64,000 nucleotides of DNA, from assembly GCF_002920575.1 (NCBI RefSeq), contig NZ_PQSQ01000025.1, positions 1 through 64,000 of the forward strand. The letters are read 5' to 3'. This DNA comes from Streptomyces sp. Ru73 (GTDB taxonomy: Bacteria; Actinomycetota; Actinomycetes; Streptomycetales; Streptomycetaceae). The notes beneath the pieces were generated by a model. The model was not told the origin of the DNA. It ran no database searches and saw only the letters and a list, made by a program, of their open reading frames with translations. Position 1 is the first letter of the stretch. Every line of letters starts with the position of its first letter. Of the stretch, positions 53,257 to 63,855 are shown piece by piece. The position numbers and the translations under genes are program-made.

Positions 53257-53919
53257 GTGAGCGCCGCCGAGCCCGAGCAGCCCGTTGCCGACGAGCAGTC
53301 GCACGTCCCGCCGCAGACCACCCGCGTCGTCATCGCCGAGGACGAGGCGCTCATCCGCCTGGATCTCAAGGAGATGCTGGAGGAGGAGGGCTACACGGTC
53401 GTCGGCGAGGCCGGCGATGGCGCCAAGGCCGTCGAGCTGGCCCGTGAGCACCGCCCCGATCTGGTGATCCTCGATGTGAAGATGCCCGTCCTGGACGGCA
53501 TCTCCGCGGCCGAGCAGATCGCCGAGGAGAGCATCGCCCCCGTGCTGATGCTGACCGCGTTCTCCCAGCGCGAGCTGGTCGAGCGGGCGCGGGACGCGGG
53601 CGCCATGGCGTACCTGGTCAAGCCGTTCTCCAAGAGCGACGTCGTGCCGGCGATCGAGATGGCCGTGAGCCGGTTCACAGAGCTGCGGACGCTGGAGAAG
53701 GAGGTCGCCGACCTCACGCAGCGCCTGGAGACGCGCAAGCTCGTGGACCGGGCCAAGAGCATCCTGCAGACGCAGTACGGGCTGACCGAGCCCGCGGCGT
53801 TCCGGTGGATCCAGAAGACGTCGATGGACCGGCGGCTGTCGATGCAGCAGGTTGCCGAGGCGGTCATCGAGGACGCCGAGGAGAAGAAGCAGAAGGAGAA
53901 GGACAAGACCTCCGAGTAG
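53257..53919 (+). CDS. ANTAR-domain response regulator (PdtaR-like)
   Basis: This 220-residue response regulator's output acts on RNA, by antitermination. The receiver domain (about 23-140) has the acidic pair in IAEDEALIR, the phospho-acceptor Asp in LVILDVKMP, the switch Thr in MLTAFS and Lys in YLVKPFS. The C-terminal ANTAR three-helix domain (about 155-210) has LVDRAKSILQTQYGLTEPAAF and IQKTSMDRRLSMQQVA. The very C-terminus is Lys/Glu-rich. GTG 53257 has AACGAGGAG upstream. No sensor kinase gene is adjacent. It lies upstream of the liv cluster on the opposite strand with a strong terminator between. Confidence 0.93.
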   Translation: MSAAEPEQPVADEQSHVPPQTTRVVIAEDEALIRLDLKEMLEEEGYTVVGEAGDGAKAVELAREHRPDLVILDVKMPVLDGISAAEQIAEESIAPVLMLTAFSQRELVERARDAGAMAYLVKPFSKSDVVPAIEMAVSRFTELRTLEKEVADLTQRLETRKLVDRAKSILQTQYGLTEPAAFRWIQKTSMDRRLSMQQVAEAVIEDAEEKKQKEKDKTSE

Positions 53920-53974
53920 CTGTCCGCCTCGGGGGCCGCGTGCGGCGGCTCCGGGGGTGGCGGGAGGTCCGTGC

Positions 53975-54030
53975 ACGTATGTGCGTCGAGGGCCGTACCA
54001 CGATGGTGGTGCGGCCCTCGACGCATACGT
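53975..54030. terminator. Bidirectional terminator between pdtaR and livF
   Basis: A 25-bp near-perfect stem (53975-54001 with 54006-54030; two extra bases in the left arm and one G-U-type mismatch) with a 4-base loop GATG, between convergent genes. It is among the strongest hairpins in the window. Confidence 0.88.
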
Positions 54031-54059
54031 AAGCGGTGCGCCCGCTCGCCCCGTAGGGG

Positions 54060-55879
<1,820 letters not shown>

Positions 55880-55886
55880 GGTGTCC

Positions 55887-57710
55887 TCACGCCCCTGCCT
55901 TGGTGGCGCCGGTGGTGTCCTCGCTGAGGCGCTGGTCGGGTACGTCGGGTACGTCGAGCTGGCCGGTCTCGCGGAATTCGAGCTGCTTGCGGCGGTCGGG
56001 GATGAGTCCTTCGGGGCGGAACCGCATGAGGAGGACGAGGGCCAGGCCGAAGAGGAAGAGCTGGTAGTCCTGCAGGAAGTCCAGCTTCGCCGGGATGAGG
56101 AAGAGGAGTGCGGCGCCGACGAGGGGGCCGCTGAGGGTGCCCATGCCGCCGAGGATGACGGCGGCGAGGAGGAAGGCGGAGTTGGGCGGCTGGGGGCCGG
56201 CGAACTGGAACTGCTCGGGTGTGACGGTCGTTACTACGTGTGCATGGACGGTTCCGGCGAGTCCGGCGAGGGCGGCGCCGAGGGCGAAGGCGAGGAGGCG
56301 GAGGCGGAAGGAGTTGATGCCCATGGCGATGGCGGCGGTTTCGTCCTCGCGGATGGCGATCCAGGCGCGGCCGATGCGGGAGGCGGCGGCGCGGCGGAAG
56401 ACGAGGACGACGAAGGCCGTCACGAGGATCATGAGGAGGTAGTAGTTGCCGTAGGTGGCGATGGGCACGCCGAGGATGGTGTGGGGTTCGCCGAAGTTGA
56501 AGCCGAAGATCTCCAGGTTGGGGACGTTGGGGATGCCCATGGCGCCGTTGGTGACGTCGGGGCCGGTGGTGCCGTTGAGGTTGAGCATGGCGATGCGGAA
56601 GATCTCACCGAAGCCGAGGGTGACGATGGCGAGGTAGTCGCCGCGCAGTCGCAGGGTGGGGGCGCCGATGAGGACGCCGAAGACGAGGGCTGTGGCGGCT
56701 CCGGTGAGGAGGGCTGCCCAGAAGGGGAGTTGGATGCCGAGGGCGGAGTCGGGGGAGCCGGAGACGAGGGCGGCGGCGTAGGCGCCGACGCCGAGGAAGG
56801 CGACGTAGCCGAGGTCGAGCAGGCCGGCGAGGCCGACGACGACGTTCAGGCCGAGGGCGACGGTCGCGAAGATCAGGATGTTGGCGCCGATGATCGTGTA
56901 CTCGTCGGTGTCCTGGGTGAAGGGGAAGGCGGCCGCGGCGACGAAGGCGGCGGCGAGTGCGATGCCGCGGTGCCGGCGGGTGAGTGCGGTGAGGCGGTCG
57001 ATCAGGCCGGCGCGGTGGATCGCGGGGACGAGGAAGGCGACGAAGAGGAGGTAGCCGACGAAGGGGGGCCCGTCTTCGGCGTCGATGCCGTAGGTGAAGG
57101 TGAAGAGGGCGATGCCGAAGGCGGCGACGATGAGGAGGATGTCGGCCCAGGAGGGGAGTTGCCTGGCGGGCCGGGGTGTGGGTATGGCCGCGCAGCTGTT
57201 GGTGAAGCGCTGCCAGGGCCCGTGCGGGGGTGTGCCGGGGGTGCGGTCGGCGGGCAGGCCGAGGGCGCCGAGCAGGGTGATCAGTGCGGTGATGCCGGCG
57301 AGGAAGCCGCCGGGTTCGAGGTTGACCAGGCCGCCGAGCTGTACGGCGATGGCGCCGAGGGTGAACCACGTGGCGGCGAAGGTGCCGAGGGCGGCCAGGA
57401 GTGCGGGGGCGTTGCGGCCGCCGGGGGTGAGGACGGTCAGGCCGCGGACGCCGAGGCCGGCCAGGGCGAAGGCGAGGGTGAGGACGGCGCCGGTGAGGGT
57501 GATGAGCTGGAGTCCGGCGGGGGAGCCGTAGTAGGTGAGGTCGCCGGGGAATTTGCTGCTCCACGTCCAGGACAGGGCGGTGGAGGCGGCGGTGGCGAGG
57601 GCTCCGGCTGCGGTGATGAGGCGGGCGGCGCGTGGCGGGAGGGGGAGCGTGCCCGCGGTGGTGGTGGGTTCGGCCGCGGTGGTGGTCTTGGTGGTGGGTG
57701 TGGTGGTCAT
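55887..57710 (-). CDS. livM: Branched-chain amino acid ABC transporter permease LivM (enlarged)
   Basis: This permease subunit has 607 residues, longer than the usual 320-420. The C-terminal half is classic LivM: GLNVVVGLAGLLDLGYVAFL, GIPNVPNLEIFG, RAWIAIREDETAAIAMGIN and the coupling region FALGAALAGLAGTVHAH. The N-terminal 230 or so residues add four or five extra hydrophobic segments (ITAAGALATAASTALSW, LQLITLTGAVLTLAFALAG, LVNLEPGGFLAGITALITLL) before the standard core. ATG 57710 is used; GTG 57719 would overlap the livH stop (GTGA). The C-terminal tail is Asp/Glu/Thr-rich. Confidence 0.92.
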   Translation of the reverse strand: MTTTPTTKTTTAAEPTTTAGTLPLPPRAARLITAAGALATAASTALSWTWSSKFPGDLTYYGSPAGLQLITLTGAVLTLAFALAGLGVRGLTVLTPGGRNAPALLAALGTFAATWFTLGAIAVQLGGLVNLEPGGFLAGITALITLLGALGLPADRTPGTPPHGPWQRFTNSCAAIPTPRPARQLPSWADILLIVAAFGIALFTFTYGIDAEDGPPFVGYLLFVAFLVPAIHRAGLIDRLTALTRRHRGIALAAAFVAAAAFPFTQDTDEYTIIGANILIFATVALGLNVVVGLAGLLDLGYVAFLGVGAYAAALVSGSPDSALGIQLPFWAALLTGAATALVFGVLIGAPTLRLRGDYLAIVTLGFGEIFRIAMLNLNGTTGPDVTNGAMGIPNVPNLEIFGFNFGEPHTILGVPIATYGNYYLLMILVTAFVVLVFRRAAASRIGRAWIAIREDETAAIAMGINSFRLRLLAFALGAALAGLAGTVHAHVVTTVTPEQFQFAGPQPPNSAFLLAAVILGGMGTLSGPLVGAALLFLIPAKLDFLQDYQLFLFGLALVLLMRFRPEGLIPDRRKQLEFRETGQLDVPDVPDQRLSEDTTGATKAGA

Positions 57711-57715
57711 CGCTA

Positions 57716-58645
57716 TCACGCCCGATCCGCGACGCGTTCGCCCAGCAGGCCCTGTGGCCGCAGGAGGAGTACGAGGATGAGGAGGACGAAGGCCCAGACG
57801 TCTTTCCAGGCGCCGCCGCCGAACTGTGTCATGCCGGGGATGTCTTCGACGTAGGCGGTGGCGAGGGCTTCGGCGACGCCGAGGACGACGCCGCCGAGCA
57901 TGGCGCCGTAGATGTTGCCGATGCCGCCGAGTACGGCCGCGGTGAATGCCTTCAGGCCCATGATGAAGCCCATGCGGAACTGCACTTCGCCGGTGCGCAG
58001 TCCGTAGGCGACGGCGGCGACGCCGGCGAAGGCGGCGCCGATGGCGAAGGCGAGGACGATGATGCGGTCGGTGTTGATGCCCATGAGGGACGCGGTGTCG
58101 CGGTCCTGTGCGGTGGCCTGCATGGCGCGGCCGCTGCGGGTCTTGGAGACGAAGAAGCCGAGCGCGATCATGCAGACGGGGGCGGCGATGAGGACGAAGA
58201 GGTCGCCGCGCTGGACGGTGGCGCCGAGGATGTCGAAGGCGTCGCCCTTGAACTGCGGGAAGACGCGGGCCTTCTTGGCGTCGGGGTACCACTTCCAGAC
58301 GGCCTGCTGGAGTGCGATGGACAGGCCGATGGCGGTGATGAGGGGGGCGAGGCGGGGTGCGCCGCGCAGGGGGCGGTAGGCGAAGCGTTCGGCGGCGACG
58401 CCGACGAGTACGGAGACGAGGATGCCGCCGATGAGCATGAGGGGGAGGGCCGCCATGAGGGACATGCCGGCGGGGAGGGCGAGGTAGACGGTGAGCGCGC
58501 CGAAGCCGCCGACCATGAAGATCTCGCCGTGGGCGAAGTTGATGAGCTGGACGATGCCGTAGACCATCGTGTAGCCGATCGCGATGAGTCCGTACATCGC
58601 GCCGAGGATGAGTCCGTTGGCCAGCTGTTGCGGCAGTTCGTTCAC
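57716..58645 (-). CDS. livH: Branched-chain amino acid ABC transporter permease LivH
   Basis: This 309-residue inner-membrane permease has about eight hydrophobic segments. It begins NELPQQLANGLILGAMYGLIAIGYTMVYGI, read as the typical LivH start, then INFAHGEIFMVGGF. The coupling loop is VLGGIGNIYGAMLGG. It pairs with LivM to form the channel for leucine/isoleucine/valine. Length is normal. A hairpin lies between it and livK upstream. Confidence 0.94.
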   Translation of the reverse strand: MNELPQQLANGLILGAMYGLIAIGYTMVYGIVQLINFAHGEIFMVGGFGALTVYLALPAGMSLMAALPLMLIGGILVSVLVGVAAERFAYRPLRGAPRLAPLITAIGLSIALQQAVWKWYPDAKKARVFPQFKGDAFDILGATVQRGDLFVLIAAPVCMIALGFFVSKTRSGRAMQATAQDRDTASLMGINTDRIIVLAFAIGAAFAGVAAVAYGLRTGEVQFRMGFIMGLKAFTAAVLGGIGNIYGAMLGGVVLGVAEALATAYVEDIPGMTQFGGGAWKDVWAFVLLILVLLLRPQGLLGERVADRA

Positions 58646-58714
58646 CGCAGGGCCTCCGTGGGGTGGGAAGGTGCCGGTGGGCCGTGCATGCGGGGGGGTG
58701 TGCCGGTGTGCCGC

Positions 58715-58755
58715 GGGCCGCGCCGGGGGCTCGGGGTGTCCTCCTGGCGCGGCCC
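58715..58755 (-). terminator. Hairpin between livK and livH
   Basis: GGGCCGCGCC (58715-58724) pairs perfectly with GGCGCGGCCC (58746-58755), 21-base loop, inside the 136-base gap. Such a structure can partly stop transcription or protect the upstream message, which would give more binding protein than permease. Confidence 0.6.
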
Positions 58756-58781
58756 GGTGAGGGGGGCAGGGGTGGTGCTGG

Positions 58782-60017
58782 TCAGCTCTTGTCGAACTTC
58801 TTGAACTCGGCGCTGAAGCGCGCCTTCCACTGCTTGCCGTCGACCTGGTAGGCCGTGATCATGGTGTTGGTGGTGTCGCCGTACTTGTCGAAGGCGACCT
58901 TGCCGGTGACGCCGTCGAAGGAGACGTCGTTCATGGCGTCGACGACCTTCTTGCGGGCGTCGTCGGGGAGCTTGCCGTTGTTGTCGTCGACGACCTTCTT
59001 GACGGCCTGGATGATGGCCCAGGTGGCGTCGTAGGTGGAGCCGCCGTACGCCTCGTAGGCGTCCTTGTAGCCGGCTTCCTTGTAGTCGGCGATGAACTTC
59101 TTGGCGGACGCCAGCTGCTCGACGGGCTTGCCGACGGAGGAGGCGTAGTCGCCCTGTGCCTTCTTGTTCAGTTCGATGTAGTCGGCGCTGTACATGCCGT
59201 CGCCGCCCATGAGCGGCACGTTGAGGCCGCCGTCCTTGAGCTGCTGGCTGAGGGGGCCGGAGGCGGGGTATTCGCCGCCGTAGAAGACCAGGTCGGGCTT
59301 GGCGCCCTTGGCCTTGGCGACGACGGCCTTGAAGTCGCGGTCGTCGGGGCTGACGTGATCGGTGCCGACGATCTTGCCGCCGAGCTTGGTGAACTGGTCC
59401 TTGAAGGAGGAGGCGAGGCCGACGCCGTAGGTCTTCTGGTCGTCGATGACGTAGGCGGTCTTGGCCTTCATCTTCTCGAAGGCGTACTGGCCGTCGAAGG
59501 CGCCCTGCACCTCGTCGGTGGTGGCGGTGCGGAAGTAGGTGGAGAACTGCCGCTTGCGGTCGTTCTTCTTCCAGTTCTTGCCCTGGGTGAGGTCGGGCGT
59601 GGTGTTGGCCGGGGAGATGAGCGTGACGCCGTTGGACTGGGCGACCTGCTGCATCGACTGGGCGACGCCGGAGTTCAGCGGGCCGACGATGCCGAGGACT
59701 TCCTTGTCGCCGGCGAGCTTGGTGGCGTTCTGCTGGCCGGCGTTGGGCAGGGCCTTGTCGTCGAGGGGCCGCAGTTCGAAGGTGACGCCCTTGACCTCGT
59801 TCTGTTTGTTGGCGATCTTGACGGCGAGGTCGGCGGAGTTCTTGATGCCCTGGCCCAGTGCGGAGAGTTCGCCGGTGAGCGGGGCGTCGAGGCCGATGAC
59901 GACGGTGGCCTTGGAGCCGTCGCCGCTCTTGTCTTCGCCGCGGGAGCCGCACGCGGAGAGCGTGAGGGCGCCGGCGGCTACCGTGGTGGTGAGTATCAGC
60001 AAGGAACGGTGACGCAC
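58782..60017 (-). CDS. livK: Branched-chain amino acid-binding lipoprotein
   Basis: This 411-residue extracytoplasmic substrate-binding protein has a lipoprotein signal peptide with lipobox LSACGS (Cys at about 23). The periplasmic-binding fold of the leucine/isoleucine/valine type follows (VVIGLDAPLTGELSALGQGI, VLGIVGPLNSGVAQSM, TLISPANTTPDLT, FSTYFRTATTDEVQG). The protein delivers substrate to LivHMGF. Length is normal. It is the first gene of the operon. ATG 60017 follows AAAGGA. The long 5' region (60018-60484) should hold the operon promoter. Confidence 0.95.
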   Translation of the reverse strand: MRHRSLLILTTTVAAGALTLSACGSRGEDKSGDGSKATVVIGLDAPLTGELSALGQGIKNSADLAVKIANKQNEVKGVTFELRPLDDKALPNAGQQNATKLAGDKEVLGIVGPLNSGVAQSMQQVAQSNGVTLISPANTTPDLTQGKNWKKNDRKRQFSTYFRTATTDEVQGAFDGQYAFEKMKAKTAYVIDDQKTYGVGLASSFKDQFTKLGGKIVGTDHVSPDDRDFKAVVAKAKGAKPDLVFYGGEYPASGPLSQQLKDGGLNVPLMGGDGMYSADYIELNKKAQGDYASSVGKPVEQLASAKKFIADYKEAGYKDAYEAYGGSTYDATWAIIQAVKKVVDDNNGKLPDDARKKVVDAMNDVSFDGVTGKVAFDKYGDTTNTMITAYQVDGKQWKARFSAEFKKFDKS

Positions 60018-60484
60018 GATCAGTCCTTTCCCCTGGCGCGGTCACGCCACTGCGTGACCGTTCGCGCGCCGGGCTGTACGGGGTGGTACAGGCCGTGCTG
60101 GTACAGCGCGCCCGGCGGCGCGGTGACTGGCGGTGATGGTAGAGCGGTCTCATCGGCCGGGTCAGCGGCGCCGACGAGGATGTGACGCTCTTGTTATGAC
60201 CTGCGATGAGCGTTTAATGCTGATGGTCCTTACAGCTGGAGCGCGTACGCCAGGCGGAGCGTCAACTCGCACTTCGACTAGGGAATTTGCTTTCCGACGC
60301 CTCGGGTGCGTCCGGAATCCGGTGCGGGCGGCGGTACGGGAGCGGCCCCGCTGGAGCGCGGGGGAGCTGCGGCGGAGGCGTATTGCGTGTGTGTTACACA
60401 GCGTTAGGGCGTTCGGCCGGCCGGGACGCCCGGCCGTAACGAACCGGGGCGGCCGGGCGGTGGCCCTGCCGGACCGGAACGCAT
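60018..60484 (-). promoter_or_regulatory. liv operon upstream region
   Basis: About 470 bases without a gene. AT-richer patches at 60188-60235 and 60280-60300 could carry the livK promoter, and TGTGT-T-ACACA (60390-60400) is a short palindrome. No confident promoter or known riboswitch was recognised. Confidence 0.4.
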
Positions 60485-60521
60485 CGCGGCCCCGCTCCGG
60501 AGCGTCCGGAGCGGGGCCGCG
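60485..60521 (-). terminator. Terminator of the thioesterase gene
   Basis: A perfect 17-bp stem (60485-60501 with 60505-60521) and a 3-base GCG loop, 22 bases downstream of the thioesterase stop on the minus strand. Confidence 0.88.
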
Positions 60522-60542
60522 GCGTGCGGCGATCGCGCCAGG

Positions 60543-61016
60543 TCAGGCAGGCTGTCCCGGGGCCTCGGTGTCGCGCAGCAGGCAGGTCAGCCGGGCGCTG
60601 CACACGCGCTTGCCCTGCTCGTCGGTGATGGCGATCTCGTACGTGGCGGTGGAGCGGCCGCGGTGCACGGGCGTGGCGACGCCGGTGACCAGGCCGGTGC
60701 GTACGCCGCGGTGGTGGGTGCAGTTCAGGTCGACGCCGACGGCGACCTTGCCGGGGCCGCCGTGCAGCATCGCGCCGACCGAGCCGAGGGTCTCGGCGAG
60801 CACGGCGGAGGCGCCGCCGTGCAGCAGGCCGTAGGGCTGGGTGTTGCCTTCGACGGGCATGGTGCCGACGACCCGCTCCGGCGCTGCCTCCAGGACCTGC
60901 ACGCTCATCCGCGTGCCGAGGTGGCCGGCGGAGAACAGCGAGGGCAGGTCCAGGCCCTGGCCGGCCCACTGGTCGAGGACTTCCTGGGGAAACGTGGTCG
61001 TGGTCTGCTCGCCCAT
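60543..61016 (-). CDS. PaaI-family hotdog-fold thioesterase
   Basis: This 157-residue acyl-CoA thioesterase of the PaaI/4HBT type has QPYGLLHGGASAVLAETLGS with the hotdog helix and catalytic Asn/Glu neighbourhood. VGVDLNCTHHRGVRTG and a strand ending VCSARLTCLL complete the fold. It would hydrolyse a short or aromatic acyl-CoA. It has normal length. ATG 61016 has only a weak ribosome-binding site (GGAGCCGCACGCC upstream). About 140 bases upstream is a perfect TetR-like palindrome. It ends at a strong terminator and appears monocistronic. Confidence 0.88.
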   Translation of the reverse strand: MGEQTTTTFPQEVLDQWAGQGLDLPSLFSAGHLGTRMSVQVLEAAPERVVGTMPVEGNTQPYGLLHGGASAVLAETLGSVGAMLHGGPGKVAVGVDLNCTHHRGVRTGLVTGVATPVHRGRSTATYEIAITDEQGKRVCSARLTCLLRDTEAPGQPA

Positions 61017-61154
61017 GGCGTGCGGCTCCGTTCGCTCGCGCTGTTCGTCGTGATCGCTGTTCGTCGTGGTGTGCGGGACGTGGCCGTACGCGTACGGGCC
61101 GACGGCGCATCCCGCCGGCCGGGCCCGGGCGGGGCGTCGTGCCGCCCTCAGGCT

Positions 61155-61172
61155 ACTGAGCGAGCGCTCAGT
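61155..61172 (-). promoter_or_regulatory. TetR-type palindrome upstream of the thioesterase
   Basis: ACTGAGCG-AG-CGCTCAGT is a perfect 8+2+8 palindrome, in the style of TetR-family operators of actinobacteria that control acyl-CoA metabolism. It lies 139 bases upstream of the thioesterase start. No TetR gene is in the window. Confidence 0.6.
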
Positions 61173-61572
61173 TCGGGGCCCGAGCGGCTGTGCGGCTCGT
61201 CACTGAGAGGGGTGTCGGGGAGCGGGCGCCATGGGGGGGAGGACGGGGGAGGAGGGGGCATGGGGAGGGAGAGGCGTCGCGGTGGGGTGGCGGAGGGGGA
61301 GGCGTCGAGGCTGGACGGCCGGGGGCTGCGCGGCCGGAGTTCTGTGCGGGCGGGAAGTGCCTGCGTCGTAGGGGGGAGCAGCTTGCCCATTGGGGCGCGG
61401 GCGACGGCCCCCGCAGCCGTACGACGGCGCCCCTCGAGGTGTGGTGACAGGGCACTCGGCCCGCACCGGCCTATGGGCCGCAGGTCGCGACGGCACACCC
61501 CGCGGCGGCGTGCGGCTCCCAGGCCAGCTTCAGTTGAAGTGGTGGTGGGGCCGCCCCCGCCCCCGCCGTGCC
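61173..61572. other. G-rich intergenic region
   Basis: About 400 bases without a credible gene between the thioesterase promoter and the 3' end of the molybdopterin oxidoreductase gene. From about 61200 to 61320 the top strand is strongly purine-rich with many runs of three or more G (potential G-quadruplex). Long open frames here are composition artefacts. Confidence 0.55.
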
Positions 61573-63855
61573 TCAGTTCTCCGTTCGTTCCAGCCTGATC
61601 ACCACCGACTTCGAGGCGGGGGTGTTGCTCGTGTCGGCCGTGTGGTCGAGTGGTACCAGGACGTTGGTTTCCGGGTAGTAGGCGGCGGCGCAGCCGCGTG
61701 CGGTGGGGTAGTGGACGACGCGGAAGCCGGGGGCGCGGCGCTCGCTGCCGTCGGTCCACTCGCTGACGAGGTCGGCGTACGTGCCGTCGGCGAAGCCGAG
61801 CGCGCGGGCGTCCTCGGGGTGCACCAGGACCACGCGGCGGCCGTTCTTGATGCCGCGATAGCGGTCGTCCAGGCCGTAGATCGTGGTGTTGTACTGATCG
61901 TGCGAGCGCAGCGTCTGCAGCAGCAGCCGGCCTTCGGGGAGGTCGGGGAACTCCACGGGTGCCGCGGTGAAGTTCGCCTTGCCGGTGGCGGTCGGGAAGC
62001 GCCGGTCGTCGCGGGGAGCGTGCGGCAGGGCGAAGCCGTCCGGGCTCGCGATGCGGGCGTTGAAGTCCTCGAAGCCGGGCACGACGCGCGCGATGCGGTC
62101 ACGGATCGCCGCGTAGTCCCGCTCGAACTCCTCCCACGGTATGCAGCTCTCCTCGCCGAGCACCCGGCGGGCGAGGCGGCAGACGATGGCCGGCTCGGAG
62201 AGCAGGTGCGGGCTCGCCGGGGCCAGGCGGCCGCGGGAGGCGTGCACCATGCCCATGGAGTCCTCCACGGTGACGAACTGTTCGCCGCTCTTCTGGACGT
62301 CCTTCTCCGTGCGCCCGAGGGTCGGCAGGATCAGGGCGCGGGCGCCGGTGACGGCGTGCGAGCGATTGAGCTTCGTGGAGACGTGCACGGTGAGGTTCGC
62401 CCGGCGCACGGCGGCCTCGGTGACCTCGGTGTCGGGGGTGGCGGAGACGAAGTTGCCGCCCATGGCGAAGAGGACCTTGGCCTGCCCGTCGCGCAGCGCC
62501 CGGATGGCGCGTACGACGTCGTAGCCGTGTGCGCGGGGCGTGGCGAAGCCGAACTCCTTTTCCAGGGCGTCGAGGAACTCGGGCGCCGGGCGTTCGAAGA
62601 TGCCCATGGTGCGGTCGCCCTGGACGTTGCTGTGGCCGCGTACGGGGCAGACGCCGGCGCCGGGCCGGCCGATGTTGCCGCGCAGCAGCAGGAAGTTGAC
62701 CACCTCGCGGATGGTGGGGACGGAGTGCTTGTGCTGGGTGAGGCCCATGGCCCAGCACACGATGGTCCGCTTCGAGGCGAGGACCATGCGCAGTGCCCGG
62801 TCGATCTCGGCGCGGGTCAGGCCCGTGGCCCGCAGGGTCTCGTCCCAGTCCAGGCCGTCGCGCGCGGCGGCGGCGAACTCCTCGAAGCCGTGCGTGTGCT
62901 CCCGGATGAAGTCCTCGTCGAGGGCGTCGTCGGTCGTGAGGAGGAGGTGGTTCAGCGCCCGGAAGAGCGCTTGGTCGCCGCCGAGGCGGATCTGGAGGAA
63001 GAGGTCGGTGAGGGAGGTGCCGCCGCCGGCCAGGCCGCGCGGGGTCTGCGGGTTCTTGAAGCGCTCCAGGCCGGCTTCGGGCAGCGGATTGACCGAGATG
63101 ATCTTCGCGCCGTTGGCCTTGGCCTTCTCCAGCGCGCTGAGCTGGCGCGGGTGGTTGGTGCCCGGGTTCTGCCCGGCGACGATGATCAGGTCGGCCTTGT
63201 GGAGGTCCTCCAGGGAGACGCTGCCCTTGCCGATGCCGATGGTCTCGGTGAGCGCCGAGCCGGAGGACTCGTGGCACATGTTCGAGCAGTCGGGGAGGTT
63301 GTTCGTGCCGAACTCGCGGGCGAAGAGCTGGTAGAGGAACGCCGCCTCGTTGCTCGTACGGCCCGAGGTGTAGAAGACGGCCTCGTCGGGGGAGGCGAGG
63401 CCGGTCAGCTCCTCGGCGATGATGTCGAAGGCGCGCTCCCAGGACACGGGGGCGTAGTGGGTGGCGCCCTCGGCGAGGTACATGGGCCGGGTGAGGCGCC
63501 CCTGCTGGCCGAGCCAGTAGCCGCTGCGGTCCGCGAGGTCGGCGACGGAGTGCTCGGCGAAGAAGGCGGGGGTGACGCGGCGGAGGGTGGCTTCCTCGGC
63601 GACGGCCTTGGCGCCGTTCTCGCAGAACTCCGCGGTGTGCCGGTGGCCGGGGTCGGGCCAGGCGCAGCCGGGGCAGTCGAAGCCTTCCTTCTGGTTCACG
63701 CGCAGCAGGGTCAGCGCCGTGCGCCTGACGCCCATCTGCCGCTGGGAGATGCGCAGCGCGTTGGTGATGGCGGGCAGGCCGACGGCCGAGTGCTTGGGGC
63801 CGCTGACCTCGGGTGCGTCCTGTACGGGGTCGGACGCGGGTGCTTTGCCTGCCAT
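61573..63855 (-). CDS. FdhF/YdeP-family molybdopterin oxidoreductase
   Basis: This 760-residue bis-MGD enzyme is of the formate-dehydrogenase-alpha-like YdeP family. It lacks the N-terminal [4Fe-4S] four-cysteine motif of true FdhF; only CPGCAWPDPGHRH and a later CENG are seen. The molybdenum-ligand region is NMCHESSGSALTE, with Cys as the likely metal ligand rather than selenocysteine. MGD-binding stretches include LIIVAGQNPGTNHP, RGNIGRPGAGVCPVRGHSNVQG and a C-terminal dinucleotide-binding domain (LLLQTLRSHDQYNTTIYG). ATG 63855 has AGGAGA upstream. YdeP members are linked to acid or redox stress, with substrate unproven. No accessory Fe-S subunit gene is adjacent. Confidence 0.9.
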   Translation of the reverse strand: MAGKAPASDPVQDAPEVSGPKHSAVGLPAITNALRISQRQMGVRRTALTLLRVNQKEGFDCPGCAWPDPGHRHTAEFCENGAKAVAEEATLRRVTPAFFAEHSVADLADRSGYWLGQQGRLTRPMYLAEGATHYAPVSWERAFDIIAEELTGLASPDEAVFYTSGRTSNEAAFLYQLFAREFGTNNLPDCSNMCHESSGSALTETIGIGKGSVSLEDLHKADLIIVAGQNPGTNHPRQLSALEKAKANGAKIISVNPLPEAGLERFKNPQTPRGLAGGGTSLTDLFLQIRLGGDQALFRALNHLLLTTDDALDEDFIREHTHGFEEFAAAARDGLDWDETLRATGLTRAEIDRALRMVLASKRTIVCWAMGLTQHKHSVPTIREVVNFLLLRGNIGRPGAGVCPVRGHSNVQGDRTMGIFERPAPEFLDALEKEFGFATPRAHGYDVVRAIRALRDGQAKVLFAMGGNFVSATPDTEVTEAAVRRANLTVHVSTKLNRSHAVTGARALILPTLGRTEKDVQKSGEQFVTVEDSMGMVHASRGRLAPASPHLLSEPAIVCRLARRVLGEESCIPWEEFERDYAAIRDRIARVVPGFEDFNARIASPDGFALPHAPRDDRRFPTATGKANFTAAPVEFPDLPEGRLLLQTLRSHDQYNTTIYGLDDRYRGIKNGRRVVLVHPEDARALGFADGTYADLVSEWTDGSERRAPGFRVVHYPTARGCAAAYYPETNVLVPLDHTADTSNTPASKSVVIRLERTEN

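Noticed and set aside
61573..63855. Selenocysteine formate dehydrogenase
   Set aside because: The metal-ligand position is a Cys codon in NMCHESSG; there is no in-frame TGA and no N-terminal [4Fe-4S] motif.
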